Assembly (NCBI GenBank): GCA_014378105.1 | Contig: JACMOI010000075.1 | Span: 1 to 58,745 of the forward strand | Direction: 5' to 3' | Length of the DNA: 58,745 bases | From: Pseudopedobacter sp. | GTDB lineage: Bacteria > Bacteroidota > Bacteroidia > Sphingobacteriales > Sphingobacteriaceae | Shown here: positions 35,397 through 44,113 of the stretch, piece after piece | How positions within the stretch are numbered: the stretch's first letter is position 1 | Layout: each line of letters opens with the position of its first letter | Position numbers and translations under genes: made by a program | Notes under the pieces: model-generated | Databases searched by the model: none | Told to the model about the DNA's origin: nothing | Seen by the model: the letters and a program-made list of their open reading frames with translations, nothing else

Positions 35397-36034
35397 ACCG
35401 ATTGAAAGCGCACCAAATAAAACAAATGATTTGGGGAGGGGAAAGTGTAGTACTCGATTTTAAAAAGACCATTACATCCTGCAATAAAATTGCTAAGACT
35501 ATGGTTTCTTTCGCTAATAATAAAGGCGGTAAGCTGTTTATTGGTGTGGCAGATGATGGAACTGTAACAGGTGTTAAATCTGAGGATGAAGAACGTTACA
35601 TGATTGAAAAAGCAGCTACTTTTTTTGCTAAACCTATGCTAGAACCGTTTTTCGATGAGGTATATGTAGAAGATAAATTGGTTTTGGTAGTCGACATTCA
35701 GGAGAGTGATATTAAGCCTCATTATGCCTTAGGCGAAGATCAAAAATGGTGGGCTTACATTAGGGTGAAAGACAAAAGTGTTTTAGCTAGTAAAATTGTA
35801 TTAGATGTTTTAAAACGCGAACATAAAGATGAGGGTGTTTTAATTGAATATTCCTCTAAAGAAAAAGCGCTTTTGGAATATTTAGAACATAATGAACGCA
35901 TCACTTTAAAAGAATATACAAATATGTTAAACCTATCCAGAAGACGGGCGTCAAGAATTTTAGTAACGATGGTTTTATCTGGAGTAGTAAGAGTACATAC
36001 CACCGAAAAAGAAGAGTTTTACACTGCCAACTAA
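35393..36034 (+). CDS. AlbA_2 (Schlafen-type) ATP-binding domain protein
   Basis: A 213-residue cytosolic protein. The AlbA_2/Schlafen domain occupies about 10-125, with GGESVVLDFKKTIT, then IAKTMVSFANNKGGKLFIGV and GTVTGV. The C-terminal part (about 145-205) looks like a winged helix: KALLEYLEHNERITLKEYTN followed by NLSRRRASRILVTMVLSG. It may act as a DNA-binding regulator. The ORF is open from 35354, but 35393 begins with MNRLKAHQ and gives the ATGA overlap with the GNAT gene. Family roles range from transcription control to nucleic-acid defence; context here does not suggest defence. Confidence 0.85.
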   Translation: MNRLKAHQIKQMIWGGESVVLDFKKTITSCNKIAKTMVSFANNKGGKLFIGVADDGTVTGVKSEDEERYMIEKAATFFAKPMLEPFFDEVYVEDKLVLVVDIQESDIKPHYALGEDQKWWAYIRVKDKSVLASKIVLDVLKREHKDEGVLIEYSSKEKALLEYLEHNERITLKEYTNMLNLSRRRASRILVTMVLSGVVRVHTTEKEEFYTAN

Positions 36035-36077
36035 AATTCATTAAAATTTCCCTTATTTTGCCTTTTGTACAACCTTT

Positions 36078-37433
36078 ATGTCCAACATCTTTTCTAAATA
36101 TAAACCCTATTATAAGAGTAATTTCTTATTGGCTTATCCGGTTGTGATCTCTCAGTTAGGTCATATGATGACTTCTGTTGCGGATAGTGTAATGGTTGGT
36201 CAATTAGGTACTATTCCTTTAGCTGCTTGTGCTTTAGGTAACAGCATTCTTGGGATTTTTATGGTTACAGGTATTGGCATTTCACAAGGCGTAACACCTC
36301 TGGTGGCACAAGAAAATGGAAAAAATAACAAAAGTGTTTGTGGTCTTTTATTAGAACAGAGTGTGCTAATTTGTATTGTCACAGGCATAATTCTTTGTGG
36401 AGTAGTCAGCCTAATTGCCTTTCATTTAGATATTTTAGGTCAATCTGAAAACGTGGTTTTAGCATCAAAAAATTATTTGTTAATTATTGGCGCATCTATT
36501 ATTCCTTTAATGCTTTTTCAAAGTTTTAGACAGTTTGCTGAGGGCTTGGGTTATACTCGCCAGGCTATGTTCTTATCTGTCGGCGGAAACATCGTAAATA
36601 TTATTTTTAATTTTCTTTTAATTTATGGATGGTTTGGATTTCCAGCTTTGGGTTTATTTGGTGCAGGTATAGGGACTTTTATTTCAAGAGTTTTTATGGC
36701 AATTGGAATGGGATTATTCGTTATAAAATCAGTACTATTCAAAGATTACATTCAAAAATTTAAAATTAACAAAGCAGATTGGGACAAAATGAGAAGTATC
36801 ATCAAACTAGGTTTTCCAATTGCGATGCAATACTTTTTTGAAGTTGGCGCTTTTTCTGGAGCCGCCATTATGATAGGCTGGATTGGAGCAAAAGAATTAG
36901 CTGCTCATCAAATTGCGATAAATTTAGCGGCTTTAACCTATATGGGAGCTAGTGGAATTGGTGTTGCGGCAACAATAAAAGCTGGACATGCCTTTGGTAA
37001 AAGAGACTTTAAAGATTTAAGACTTTCTGCAATTAGTTCTTATCATTTAGTGATTGGCTACATGCTTATTACTGCATTTATCTTTTTAACATGCAATCAT
37101 TTATTACCATCGGTATATATCAAAAATGAAGAAGTGATACAAATTGCTGGTGAACTATTAATTGTTGCCGCCTTTTTCCAACTTTCCGATGGAATACAAG
37201 TGGTAGGAGCAGGAATTCTAAGAGGCTTATCAGATGTTAAAGTACCAACTTTAGTAACCTTAATTGCGTACTGGATCGTGGGTTTACCATTGGGTTATGT
37301 GTTAGGTTTTACTTTTCACATGGGACCGTTAGGGATTTGGATTTCACTTTCTATGAGTTTAACTGTAGTTGCAGTTTTATTGTATTGGCGTTTCAATAAA
37401 CTGAGTAAATCTCTTCAATTATCTGTTAATTAA
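36078..37433 (+). CDS. MATE-family multidrug/toxin efflux transporter
   Basis: A 451-residue inner-membrane protein with 12 predicted helices in two related halves. Typical MATE sequences include PVVISQLGHMMTSVADSVMV (helix 1), GIGISQGVTPLVAQENG, FRQFAEGLGYTRQAMF, and in the second half LGFPIAMQYFFEVGAFSGAA and ADGIQ-like LSDGIQVVGAGILRGLSDVK. The NorM branch exports cationic drugs or metabolites using Na+ or H+. It starts 43 bases after the AlbA_2 gene and could be read from the same promoter. Length is normal. Confidence 0.94.
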   Translation: MSNIFSKYKPYYKSNFLLAYPVVISQLGHMMTSVADSVMVGQLGTIPLAACALGNSILGIFMVTGIGISQGVTPLVAQENGKNNKSVCGLLLEQSVLICIVTGIILCGVVSLIAFHLDILGQSENVVLASKNYLLIIGASIIPLMLFQSFRQFAEGLGYTRQAMFLSVGGNIVNIIFNFLLIYGWFGFPALGLFGAGIGTFISRVFMAIGMGLFVIKSVLFKDYIQKFKINKADWDKMRSIIKLGFPIAMQYFFEVGAFSGAAIMIGWIGAKELAAHQIAINLAALTYMGASGIGVAATIKAGHAFGKRDFKDLRLSAISSYHLVIGYMLITAFIFLTCNHLLPSVYIKNEEVIQIAGELLIVAAFFQLSDGIQVVGAGILRGLSDVKVPTLVTLIAYWIVGLPLGYVLGFTFHMGPLGIWISLSMSLTVVAVLLYWRFNKLSKSLQLSVN

Positions 37434-37464
37434 AACAAAAAGACTTTTTATTGATTTGTTGAAC

Positions 37465-37839
37465 ATGAACAGAGACGAAGCAATTAAAAGTATTAGACCA
37501 CAAATTCAATTTTTAAATCCGGAGCAACCTTTAGAACAATTTCAAGAAATTTTGAGACAAGTCTTGAAATTACAAAATGATGTTTTATTAACCCTATCCC
37601 TTAATTTTCTTGAAAATAAATATAAAGATTATCAAAATAGAGATCTAACCATCAAAGATAATTTACTTTATCAAAGTTTGAAGAAAGATATTCCTTTTAA
37701 AAAGATGTTAATTGGAACAATTGTAGGCTTTTTCACTCAAGATGAATTAGCTATTTATCATACGCAAGAGCAGGAAATCAACAAAAGATTAGTTGAGTTT
37801 ATTTATAAAAGATTAGCTAAACAAATTGTGAAAGCTTAA
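37465..37839 (+). CDS. Uncharacterised 124-residue protein
   Basis: I do not recognise the family. The protein is soluble, Leu/Lys/Gln-rich and predicted mainly helical, with a Pro-containing IQFLNPEQPLEQFQEILRQV start, a central LKKDIPFKKMLIGTIVGFF segment that is the only hydrophobic stretch, and a basic C-terminus. No signal peptide or cofactor motif is seen. The frame opens at a TTG at 37456; the ATG at 37465 is preferred. It lies 31 bases after the MATE gene in the same orientation, and the coding pattern and codon use resemble neighbouring genes, so it is probably real. Confidence 0.65.
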   Translation: MNRDEAIKSIRPQIQFLNPEQPLEQFQEILRQVLKLQNDVLLTLSLNFLENKYKDYQNRDLTIKDNLLYQSLKKDIPFKKMLIGTIVGFFTQDELAIYHTQEQEINKRLVEFIYKRLAKQIVKA

Positions 37840-37889
37840 TCAGAATTTAACGTAGTTTTTATATTCAAAAGATAGCTTAGCGCTAGAAA

Positions 37890-38579
37890 ATGGACATGAA
37901 ACTTAAACCCAAAAAGATTTATAACAAACTCTACTTTCCGAGTTTATATTCTTTGATTATTCTTTTGTTAGCTTTAAATTTAATTTCTGTTTTTGGTAAA
38001 GAAAAAAGCTTTTTACTAATTAATCAATTCCATAGCTCATTTTTCGATTATTTTTTCAGTTATATCACAAATTTAGGGGATGGATTCATCTGGATACCTT
38101 TAATGACTTTCACGGTGATCTATCACCAGAAAAAATGGCTAATCATAGTGATCAATTTTATACTTTCTACTTCATTAGCGATAATTTTTAAAGGATTAAT
38201 TTTCCCTAATGCCCTAAGACCTGCCTACTTAGTAAATGAAGGATTTAGCTTACATTTTGTACAAGGAGTTAAAATATACGCACAAAATAGCTTTCCTTCA
38301 GGACATACCATAACTGCCTTTGCAGTAGCATTTACTTTGATTTTGTTGTTAAAAAAGAAAAATTACTATAAATACTTATTTTTTATAACTGCATTTTTAG
38401 TAGGCTTTAGCCGGATTTATTTAGCAGAGCACTTCCCAATTGATGTAATAGCTGGAGCTTTTATCGGAATTTTTAGCACTTATCTCTCAGTATACTTTCT
38501 GTCATTATTCAAACCATTTAAAGTAGTTATTGAAGACCAAGAAAGTTTCCCGTTTGAAACTAAAATTTACACTTCTTAA
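37890..38579 (+). CDS. PAP2-family membrane phosphatase
   Basis: A 229-residue inner-membrane protein with about six helices. The phosphatase motif is split as usual: KGLIFPNALRP (a K...RP motif, about 101-111), NSFPSGHTIT (about 133-142) and SRIYLAEHFPIDVIAG (catalytic His and Asp, about 174-189). Family members dephosphorylate phosphatidic acid, undecaprenyl-pyrophosphate or lipid A; the specific substrate is not visible. It follows the unknown gene by 50 bases. A second Met at residue 3 is an equally good start. Confidence 0.9.
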   Translation: MDMKLKPKKIYNKLYFPSLYSLIILLLALNLISVFGKEKSFLLINQFHSSFFDYFFSYITNLGDGFIWIPLMTFTVIYHQKKWLIIVINFILSTSLAIIFKGLIFPNALRPAYLVNEGFSLHFVQGVKIYAQNSFPSGHTITAFAVAFTLILLLKKKNYYKYLFFITAFLVGFSRIYLAEHFPIDVIAGAFIGIFSTYLSVYFLSLFKPFKVVIEDQESFPFETKIYTS

Positions 38580-38696
38580 ATTTATTTTTCTTTACCATTA
38601 TAGCATTCGCATATCACTTCCAATGCCTCAATATTATAGGATTATATGTAATGTTCAAGTAAACTCTCGTAACTAATGCTAAAATATATAGACATA

Positions 38697-38728
38697 AAAA
38701 AAGCAGATGAAGACTCATCTGCTTTTTT
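38697..38728. terminator. Two-way intrinsic terminator between PAP2 and E2 genes
   Basis: AAAAAAGCAGATGA, loop AGAC, TCATCTGCTTTTTT: a perfect 14-base stem including the A/T runs, serving both convergent genes. I see nothing else in 38580-38696. Confidence 0.92.
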
Positions 38729-38746
38729 ATGATATTAATTACAAAA

Positions 38747-40105
38747 TTAAATTTCTCTATTGCTATCCCACTGTTCTAAATAATCAGCTACTCTTCTAAC
38801 AAAAGAACCTCCTAAAGAACCATCTACCACTCTATGATCATAAGAAAGTGATAAATACATCATCTGACGAATAGCAATCACATCGCCGTATTCAGTCTCT
38901 ATAACTGCAGGTTTCTTTTTAATAGCACCCACCGCTAAAATTGCTACTTGCGGTTGATTAATAATTGGCGTTCCCATTACGTTACCAAAAGTACCCACGT
39001 TAGTTAAAGTAAATGTACCTCCCTGCACTTCATCAGGCTGTAATTTATTTAATCTCGCTCTACTCGCTAAATCATTAACAGATTTTGTAATTCCTAATAA
39101 ATTAAGTTGATCAGCATTTTTTATGACTGGTACAATTAAATTTCCAGATGGTAAGGCTGCAGCCATGCCAATATTTATATCTTTTTTCTTGATGATTTGC
39201 GTTCCTTTAACGGATATATTAATCATTGGCAAATCTTTTATCGCTTTTGCTACTGCTTCAATAAAAATTGGTGTAAAGGTTATTTTCTCACCCTCACGTT
39301 TTTCAAAACTATTTTTAACTTTATTTCTCCAGTTAACCAAGTTGGTAACATCTGCCTCTACAAATGAAGTCACATGAGGAGAAGTTTGTATACTGTTTAC
39401 CATGTGATCGGCAATTAGCTTACGCATCCGATCCATCTCTATAATTTCATCTCCGCCGCTAAAAGAAGTTACTGGCTTTACTGCTTTTGATGACTCTGAT
39501 TTTATTTCTTGAGTTGTAAGATTTGATTGTTGCGGTTGAACTTGTTTAGATTCCTCTTTAATAGGTTCATTTTTAGCTTCAACCTTATCTTTACCTCTTT
39601 CAGAAATATAATCCAATAAGTCGTTTTTTGTTACTCGACCATCTGTTCCAGATCCTTTTATAAGATCCAATTCCTGAACGTCAATACCTTCTTCTTGTGA
39701 AATACTCTTTACCAATGGAGAATAAAAACGGTCAGAAGAATTAAAATCTACTGCAGATACTTCATCTTTTTCATTATTAGTTTCAGGTACAAAAGGTGTT
39801 TCTTCTTCCTTTTTAAGTGTGCTAATTTCGGCATCTTTAACTTCCTCCTCCACAGCAGTATCACCTTCTATCTCAATAATCGCGATTACATCGCCTACTT
39901 GAGCCACATCATTTTCATTAAAAAGATGTTTTACCATTTTTCCACTTACGGGCGACGGAACTTCAGAATCTACTTTATCTGTTGCAATTTCTAGTATGGT
40001 ATCATCTACCTCAATGGTATCCCCTGGGTTTTTTTCCCATCTAATAACAGTTGCTTCTGCAACACTTTCGCCCATTTTTGGTAATAAAAGTTCGTATTGA
40101 GCCAT
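38747..40105 (-). CDS. 2-oxo acid dehydrogenase E2 (dihydrolipoamide acyltransferase)
   Basis: A 452-residue E2 core protein. The lipoyl domain (1-78) has lipoate-accepting Lys44 in EIATDKVDSEVP. After an acidic linker comes the E3-binding domain (about 128-165, GIDVQELDLIKGSGTDGRVT), then a second charged linker, then the catalytic acyltransferase domain (about 225-450) with SYDHRVVDGSLGG (His and Asp of the active site). EIATDKVDSEVPSP and the single lipoyl domain are most like branched-chain or 2-oxoglutarate E2; no E1 or E3 gene is adjacent, so the substrate is open. A TATTTTTG box lies 26 bases upstream. Confidence 0.92.
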   Translation of the reverse strand: MAQYELLLPKMGESVAEATVIRWEKNPGDTIEVDDTILEIATDKVDSEVPSPVSGKMVKHLFNENDVAQVGDVIAIIEIEGDTAVEEEVKDAEISTLKKEEETPFVPETNNEKDEVSAVDFNSSDRFYSPLVKSISQEEGIDVQELDLIKGSGTDGRVTKNDLLDYISERGKDKVEAKNEPIKEESKQVQPQQSNLTTQEIKSESSKAVKPVTSFSGGDEIIEMDRMRKLIADHMVNSIQTSPHVTSFVEADVTNLVNWRNKVKNSFEKREGEKITFTPIFIEAVAKAIKDLPMINISVKGTQIIKKKDINIGMAAALPSGNLIVPVIKNADQLNLLGITKSVNDLASRARLNKLQPDEVQGGTFTLTNVGTFGNVMGTPIINQPQVAILAVGAIKKKPAVIETEYGDVIAIRQMMYLSLSYDHRVVDGSLGGSFVRRVADYLEQWDSNREI

Positions 40106-40130
40106 GAATATATCTTAAATTGGTTTTTTA

Positions 40131-40138
40131 CAAAAATA
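40131..40138 (-). promoter_or_regulatory. -7 box for the E2 gene
   Basis: The minus strand reads TATTTTTG, 26 bases before the E2 ATG and just after the cinA stop, so E2 can be expressed separately from cinA-lptD. Confidence 0.45.
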
Positions 40139-40148
40139 ACAATAATGC

Positions 40149-41405
40149 TTAAGATTCTGCATTAAACTCCTTTAATAAACGGAATAAAAGATTTAATGCA
40201 GCTATTGAAGAACGTTCTATATTCTGTAATCGTTTATTGCCAAAGTTGAATTTTTTAACAACCGTTTTTTCACGATTTCCTACTCCAATCCAAACTGTTC
40301 CAACAGGTTTATCAAGCATACCGCCGTCAGGACCAGCTATTCCGCTGACAGCAATTGCGTAATCTGAATTAAAATTAGTTAAAGCTCCTATTACCATTTC
40401 GGTAATTGTTTCTTCGCTAACTGCACCAAACTTTTCTAAAGTCTCTTTTTTTACCCCTAAAAGTTTTGTCTTTAATTCGTAGGAATAAACAATACCCCCG
40501 CCTGTAAAAACTGATGAACAACCAGGGTGCTGAGTAATCAACTGTGATATAAAACCACCTGTACAGCTTTCCGCCACGGACAAGGTCAATTTATTTGCTT
40601 CCATTAAATTAAGGATGGCTTTCTCTATCGGAATATCCTCTTTAGCAACCCAATACTCTGGAATAAGAGCTATAATTTTAGATATGTACGTTTGAACCTC
40701 ACTTTTAATCTCGTCTGTCGCATGTTCTTTGGTACTTAATCTCAATCTAACAGAACCTAGTTTTGGCAAATAAGCTAACTTAATATAGTCTGGCAGTGAG
40801 TCTTCAATATAAGCTAACTTTTCAGCTAAGAAAGACTCTCCAACCCCGGCTGTTAGAATTGTTTGGTGATAAACTGCAGGTAAATTAAACTCTTTCTTTA
40901 TTAATGGAATTACCTTGCTTGTCATCAGGTTCATCATCTCATAGGGAACTCCAGGCATAGAAATGAAAATCTTTTTATCTTTTCTAAACAACATTGAAGG
41001 GGCAGTGCCTTGGTCGTTTAATAAGACTTCACAATTATCTGGCACCATGGCTTGCTGCACATTCACTTCGAGTAAAGGTGCTTTGTATCTTTTAAAAATA
41101 TCAGTAACTACTTTTAAAGTAGGCTCATGGAGGGCAAAACTTTTACTTTTAAAATATTGAGCCATTGTTTTTTTGGTGATATCATCTTTTGTTGGGCCTA
41201 AACCTCCTGTAACCAAAATAATATCTGCTCTTTGTTCTGCGTTCTTTAAGGCCTCTATAATATGCTCAGCATCATCAGAAACAGAGGTGATTTGTTTCAC
41301 TTTTATGCCAATTTTATTTAATTCGGCAGCCATCCAGGCCGAATTACTATCTATAATTTGACCAATTAAAATTTCATCACCAATAGTGATCAGCTCTGCT
41401 AACAT
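40149..41405 (-). CDS. cinA: CinA-family protein (nicotinamide-nucleotide amidase / ADP-ribose pyrophosphatase type)
   Basis: A 418-residue, two-domain protein of normal length. The N-terminal MoCF/COG1058 domain (1-170) has LITIGDEILIGQIIDSNSAW and LVTGGLGPTKDDITK. The C-terminal CinA amidase domain (about 255-415) has LSVAESCTGGFISQLITQ, GGGIVYSYELK and ALAVSGIAGPDGG-like AVSGIAGPDGGMLDKPVGTV. In characterised members the enzyme salvages pyridine nucleotides by deamidating NMN; the old 'competence-induced' name refers to pneumococcus. It begins three bases after the lptD stop, so the two share a transcript. Confidence 0.94.
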   Translation of the reverse strand: MLAELITIGDEILIGQIIDSNSAWMAAELNKIGIKVKQITSVSDDAEHIIEALKNAEQRADIILVTGGLGPTKDDITKKTMAQYFKSKSFALHEPTLKVVTDIFKRYKAPLLEVNVQQAMVPDNCEVLLNDQGTAPSMLFRKDKKIFISMPGVPYEMMNLMTSKVIPLIKKEFNLPAVYHQTILTAGVGESFLAEKLAYIEDSLPDYIKLAYLPKLGSVRLRLSTKEHATDEIKSEVQTYISKIIALIPEYWVAKEDIPIEKAILNLMEANKLTLSVAESCTGGFISQLITQHPGCSSVFTGGGIVYSYELKTKLLGVKKETLEKFGAVSEETITEMVIGALTNFNSDYAIAVSGIAGPDGGMLDKPVGTVWIGVGNREKTVVKKFNFGNKRLQNIERSSIAALNLLFRLLKEFNAES

Positions 41406-41408
41406 TTT

Positions 41409-44084
41409 TTAAAATTGATTATAATAATTCCTACGCTTGCTTAGCTTTAAATCCTGAAGGATGGAAGATTTTACCCTGAGGTTAATGCTATAACTTTGAA
41501 ATGGACCGAAAGGAATCCATTGAATAGACATATCCCAACAATGTAAATCACGATAAATTGAAAAATTGGGTGTAGTCAAATTTTTTCTAACAAAATCATA
41601 TCCAGTTGTGAATTGAACTTTCCATTTAGGCGTCAAGCTAAAATCTCCACTGGTATTTACAGTTTGCACTACACTTTTGTTTAAGCCGTCATTCGAATAA
41701 TTGAAATTATAATTCAAACTTATATTCCAGGGCACATTAAAATCAACAAATGCATTTGCATTACTACTAATTTGCCTTAGCTGTTCGGCTTGTTGAGCAT
41801 TTATTCTTTTAAACAAATCTGAATTATTGCCTGTTGGCGGATTGTTAGCTTGGTTATTCTTCCCCAATGATGATGAATTCAAACTATAACTATAGGAGAA
41901 ATTGAAGTTTGCTAATCTCGGAAACATACCATCCTGCCATCTAAATTTTTCCGTCCTCACTAATTGCTTTTGACCATTTACCAAATCAACTCTAGTAACG
42001 TAAGGATCTAAAGTACCTCCAAAACTAACACCTAGTTTTTCTGAAAAATTAGTTCGACCCGAGAAGCCAATTTGTGATAACTTTTGAAATGGTGCTACAA
42101 AGTTATAGGATCCATTTAAGCTCAAACCTTGGAGAATCGGAATTTTTTTTATGCCATTATTAGTGGTGTCTTTAGAACTTTTTACTTTAATTTCTACATT
42201 ATTTTCTAGGCCAAAATTTATTTGAGCGCTTTTCCCATTTCCTGGACCTCCAAATAAACTGTTTTCAAAAATAGAATAGGCTTGTTTTCTTCCATATTGA
42301 TCAACTTTAACACTATCATAATACCCATAGGATGGCTTTCCAAAATCTGGTCGATAAGAAAAGCCGATGTTGGGTGTTAAAATATGTCTTATTGCTACTA
42401 ACTTTCCTTTCTTAAAATTAACCTGACCATAAATTTTAGTGGATAAACTACCTCCAACATTGTAATCTGCCGCTCTTCTAAAACCTTGCACCGTGTCAAT
42501 GGCTAGGGAATCTTTTGTACCTGTTAGTGTGGGTCTTGCTAAATAAGTTTTTCTGATACTTTGGAAATACCAATTCTCATTATAGTTGATGTTTTGTGAG
42601 AATTGAAAATATTTCAAAACCTTAGAAGACATTGAAATGGGAATATTATGAGAAATCCCGCTCCTAATTTGATTTAAAGTTTGTTTCTTGAACAATAAAG
42701 AATCAAAAGTATTAATTTGATTATCTGCTCTCAGCGCATACCCTACTGCAATACGTTGATACCATTTTTGTTCACCAACTCTGTCTTTTGAATCAAAAGG
42801 GTTAAGTGTTGTCATACTAAAAGTTAAACTGGGCAAACCTATTGAAACTGTTCCAGTACTTAAATCTTGACTGTGTCTTAAGCTCGTACTTAAATTAAAA
42901 GGGGTATTCGCCCATGTTTTGCTATAAGAAATACTTGAGTTTAATTGACTGGTTACTAAACTTTGGTAACTATAATCAGGAACATTTCTAAATGCACCCC
43001 TGGTTGCTGCACTAACAGAAGCAGAGAAATTTGTTCCCGGATGCGCATTTGGATTTTGCTGATGAGACCAACGAATCTGAAAATCTTTTGTTGGATTCTC
43101 AAATTCGGGTGTTCCTTCTATTCCATATTTTCTTGAAGAATAAGACAAAAAGATGTTTCCATTATATTTATATCGTTTAGTATATCTGCTGGATGCGCTA
43201 GTTTCATACGAACCTTTAGAATAAACCCCTCCCTTTAGCTCTAAATCCCAAAAGTCATTTAAGCCAATGTAATAGCCAAAATCCTTTAAAGCAAAACCCA
43301 ATGTGGCATCTTCATAAAATGTAGGTAAAATCACTCCAGATGCTCTTTTATTAGGCTTTGGGAAGAAACCAAATGGAATTGGCAGCGGAATTGGGACACC
43401 CTCTACTTCTAAAAAAGCTGGCCCTGTAATTATTTGTTTATCTGTAGCAATTCCTTTAGTAATTACAATCCCAAAATGTTGATGAGGATATGGTAAGTTA
43501 CAAGTCGAATAAACCACATTTTTTAAATGGACTTCATCATTCGCTTGTTTTTTGATTTTTCCGCCAGATATATATCCACCTTGCTGCTCTGTGTACACCT
43601 GAAAAATTCTTCCTTTGGAGGTTTTAAAATTATAAAAAACTGAATCTGCGGTTAAAGTTCCTTGTCCCGGATCTTTAAAAATGGGTAATCCAGAAAATCG
43701 ACCTAATGAATCGGTGGTTCCTTTTGCGAAAATCGTGTTGTCCTTATAATCAATCTTAATATAACCCGCATCAACTTGTTTCTCTCCGTAAGTTATTCTG
43801 GCATTACCATATAAATACATCACATTATTTATGACATCATAAACTGATGAATCTGAATCCACCGCTTTAATAACATCAGTAATTTGTCCCTTCTTAGAAT
43901 TTTTTTTAATTGTATCCGTTTTAAGGGAATCAGGAGAGATTGTTGTGATAAAATTATTTCTCTTTTTCAAAGTATCTTTCTGAAAAAAAGGATTTGCCCG
44001 AGCAACAATGTGCACAAATAATAATATAGAAGTAAAAAATATATAGGTAAATTTCAAAATCAAATAAGAATAATATTTTTGCAA
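41409..44084 (-). CDS. lptD: LptD-like LPS-assembly outer-membrane protein (Bacteroidota type)
   Basis: An 891-residue protein with an N-terminal export signal (about 1-29, ending VARA), an OstA/LptA-like periplasmic beta-jellyroll (about 70-200, with MYLYGNARITYGEKQVDAGY and GTLTADSVFYNFKTSKGRI), and a long C-terminal beta-barrel of alternating strands. VPIPLPIPFGFFPKPNKRAS is a typical LptD linker. LptD inserts LPS into the outer leaflet with LptE. The start is TTG at 44084: no in-frame ATG exists before an upstream stop (TAA, 44091-44093), and the signal sequence begins at once. Divergent from the amidase by 29 bases. Confidence 0.88.
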   Translation of the reverse strand: MQKYYSYLILKFTYIFFTSILLFVHIVARANPFFQKDTLKKRNNFITTISPDSLKTDTIKKNSKKGQITDVIKAVDSDSSVYDVINNVMYLYGNARITYGEKQVDAGYIKIDYKDNTIFAKGTTDSLGRFSGLPIFKDPGQGTLTADSVFYNFKTSKGRIFQVYTEQQGGYISGGKIKKQANDEVHLKNVVYSTCNLPYPHQHFGIVITKGIATDKQIITGPAFLEVEGVPIPLPIPFGFFPKPNKRASGVILPTFYEDATLGFALKDFGYYIGLNDFWDLELKGGVYSKGSYETSASSRYTKRYKYNGNIFLSYSSRKYGIEGTPEFENPTKDFQIRWSHQQNPNAHPGTNFSASVSAATRGAFRNVPDYSYQSLVTSQLNSSISYSKTWANTPFNLSTSLRHSQDLSTGTVSIGLPSLTFSMTTLNPFDSKDRVGEQKWYQRIAVGYALRADNQINTFDSLLFKKQTLNQIRSGISHNIPISMSSKVLKYFQFSQNINYNENWYFQSIRKTYLARPTLTGTKDSLAIDTVQGFRRAADYNVGGSLSTKIYGQVNFKKGKLVAIRHILTPNIGFSYRPDFGKPSYGYYDSVKVDQYGRKQAYSIFENSLFGGPGNGKSAQINFGLENNVEIKVKSSKDTTNNGIKKIPILQGLSLNGSYNFVAPFQKLSQIGFSGRTNFSEKLGVSFGGTLDPYVTRVDLVNGQKQLVRTEKFRWQDGMFPRLANFNFSYSYSLNSSSLGKNNQANNPPTGNNSDLFKRINAQQAEQLRQISSNANAFVDFNVPWNISLNYNFNYSNDGLNKSVVQTVNTSGDFSLTPKWKVQFTTGYDFVRKNLTTPNFSIYRDLHCWDMSIQWIPFGPFQSYSINLRVKSSILQDLKLSKRRNYYNQF
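44074..44081 (+). promoter_or_regulatory. -7 box for the amidase gene, over the lptD start
   Basis: TATTTTTG on the plus strand, 33 bases before the amidase ATG, lying within the first codons of the divergent lptD. No spaced -33 TTG. Confidence 0.45.
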
Positions 44085-44105
44085 GCAAGGTTAACAAAAA
44101 ACGCC

Positions 44106-44113
44106 CAAAATTA
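44106..44113 (-). promoter_or_regulatory. -7 box for lptD, abutting the amidase start
   Basis: The minus strand reads TAATTTTG, 22 bases before the lptD TTG and touching the amidase ATG at 44114. The two promoters point toward each other. Confidence 0.45.

Noticed and set aside
35393-36034. AlbA_2/Schlafen protein as an antiviral defence gene
   Set aside because: No nuclease, reverse transcriptase, CRISPR or toxin partner is adjacent; neighbours are metabolic and transport genes.
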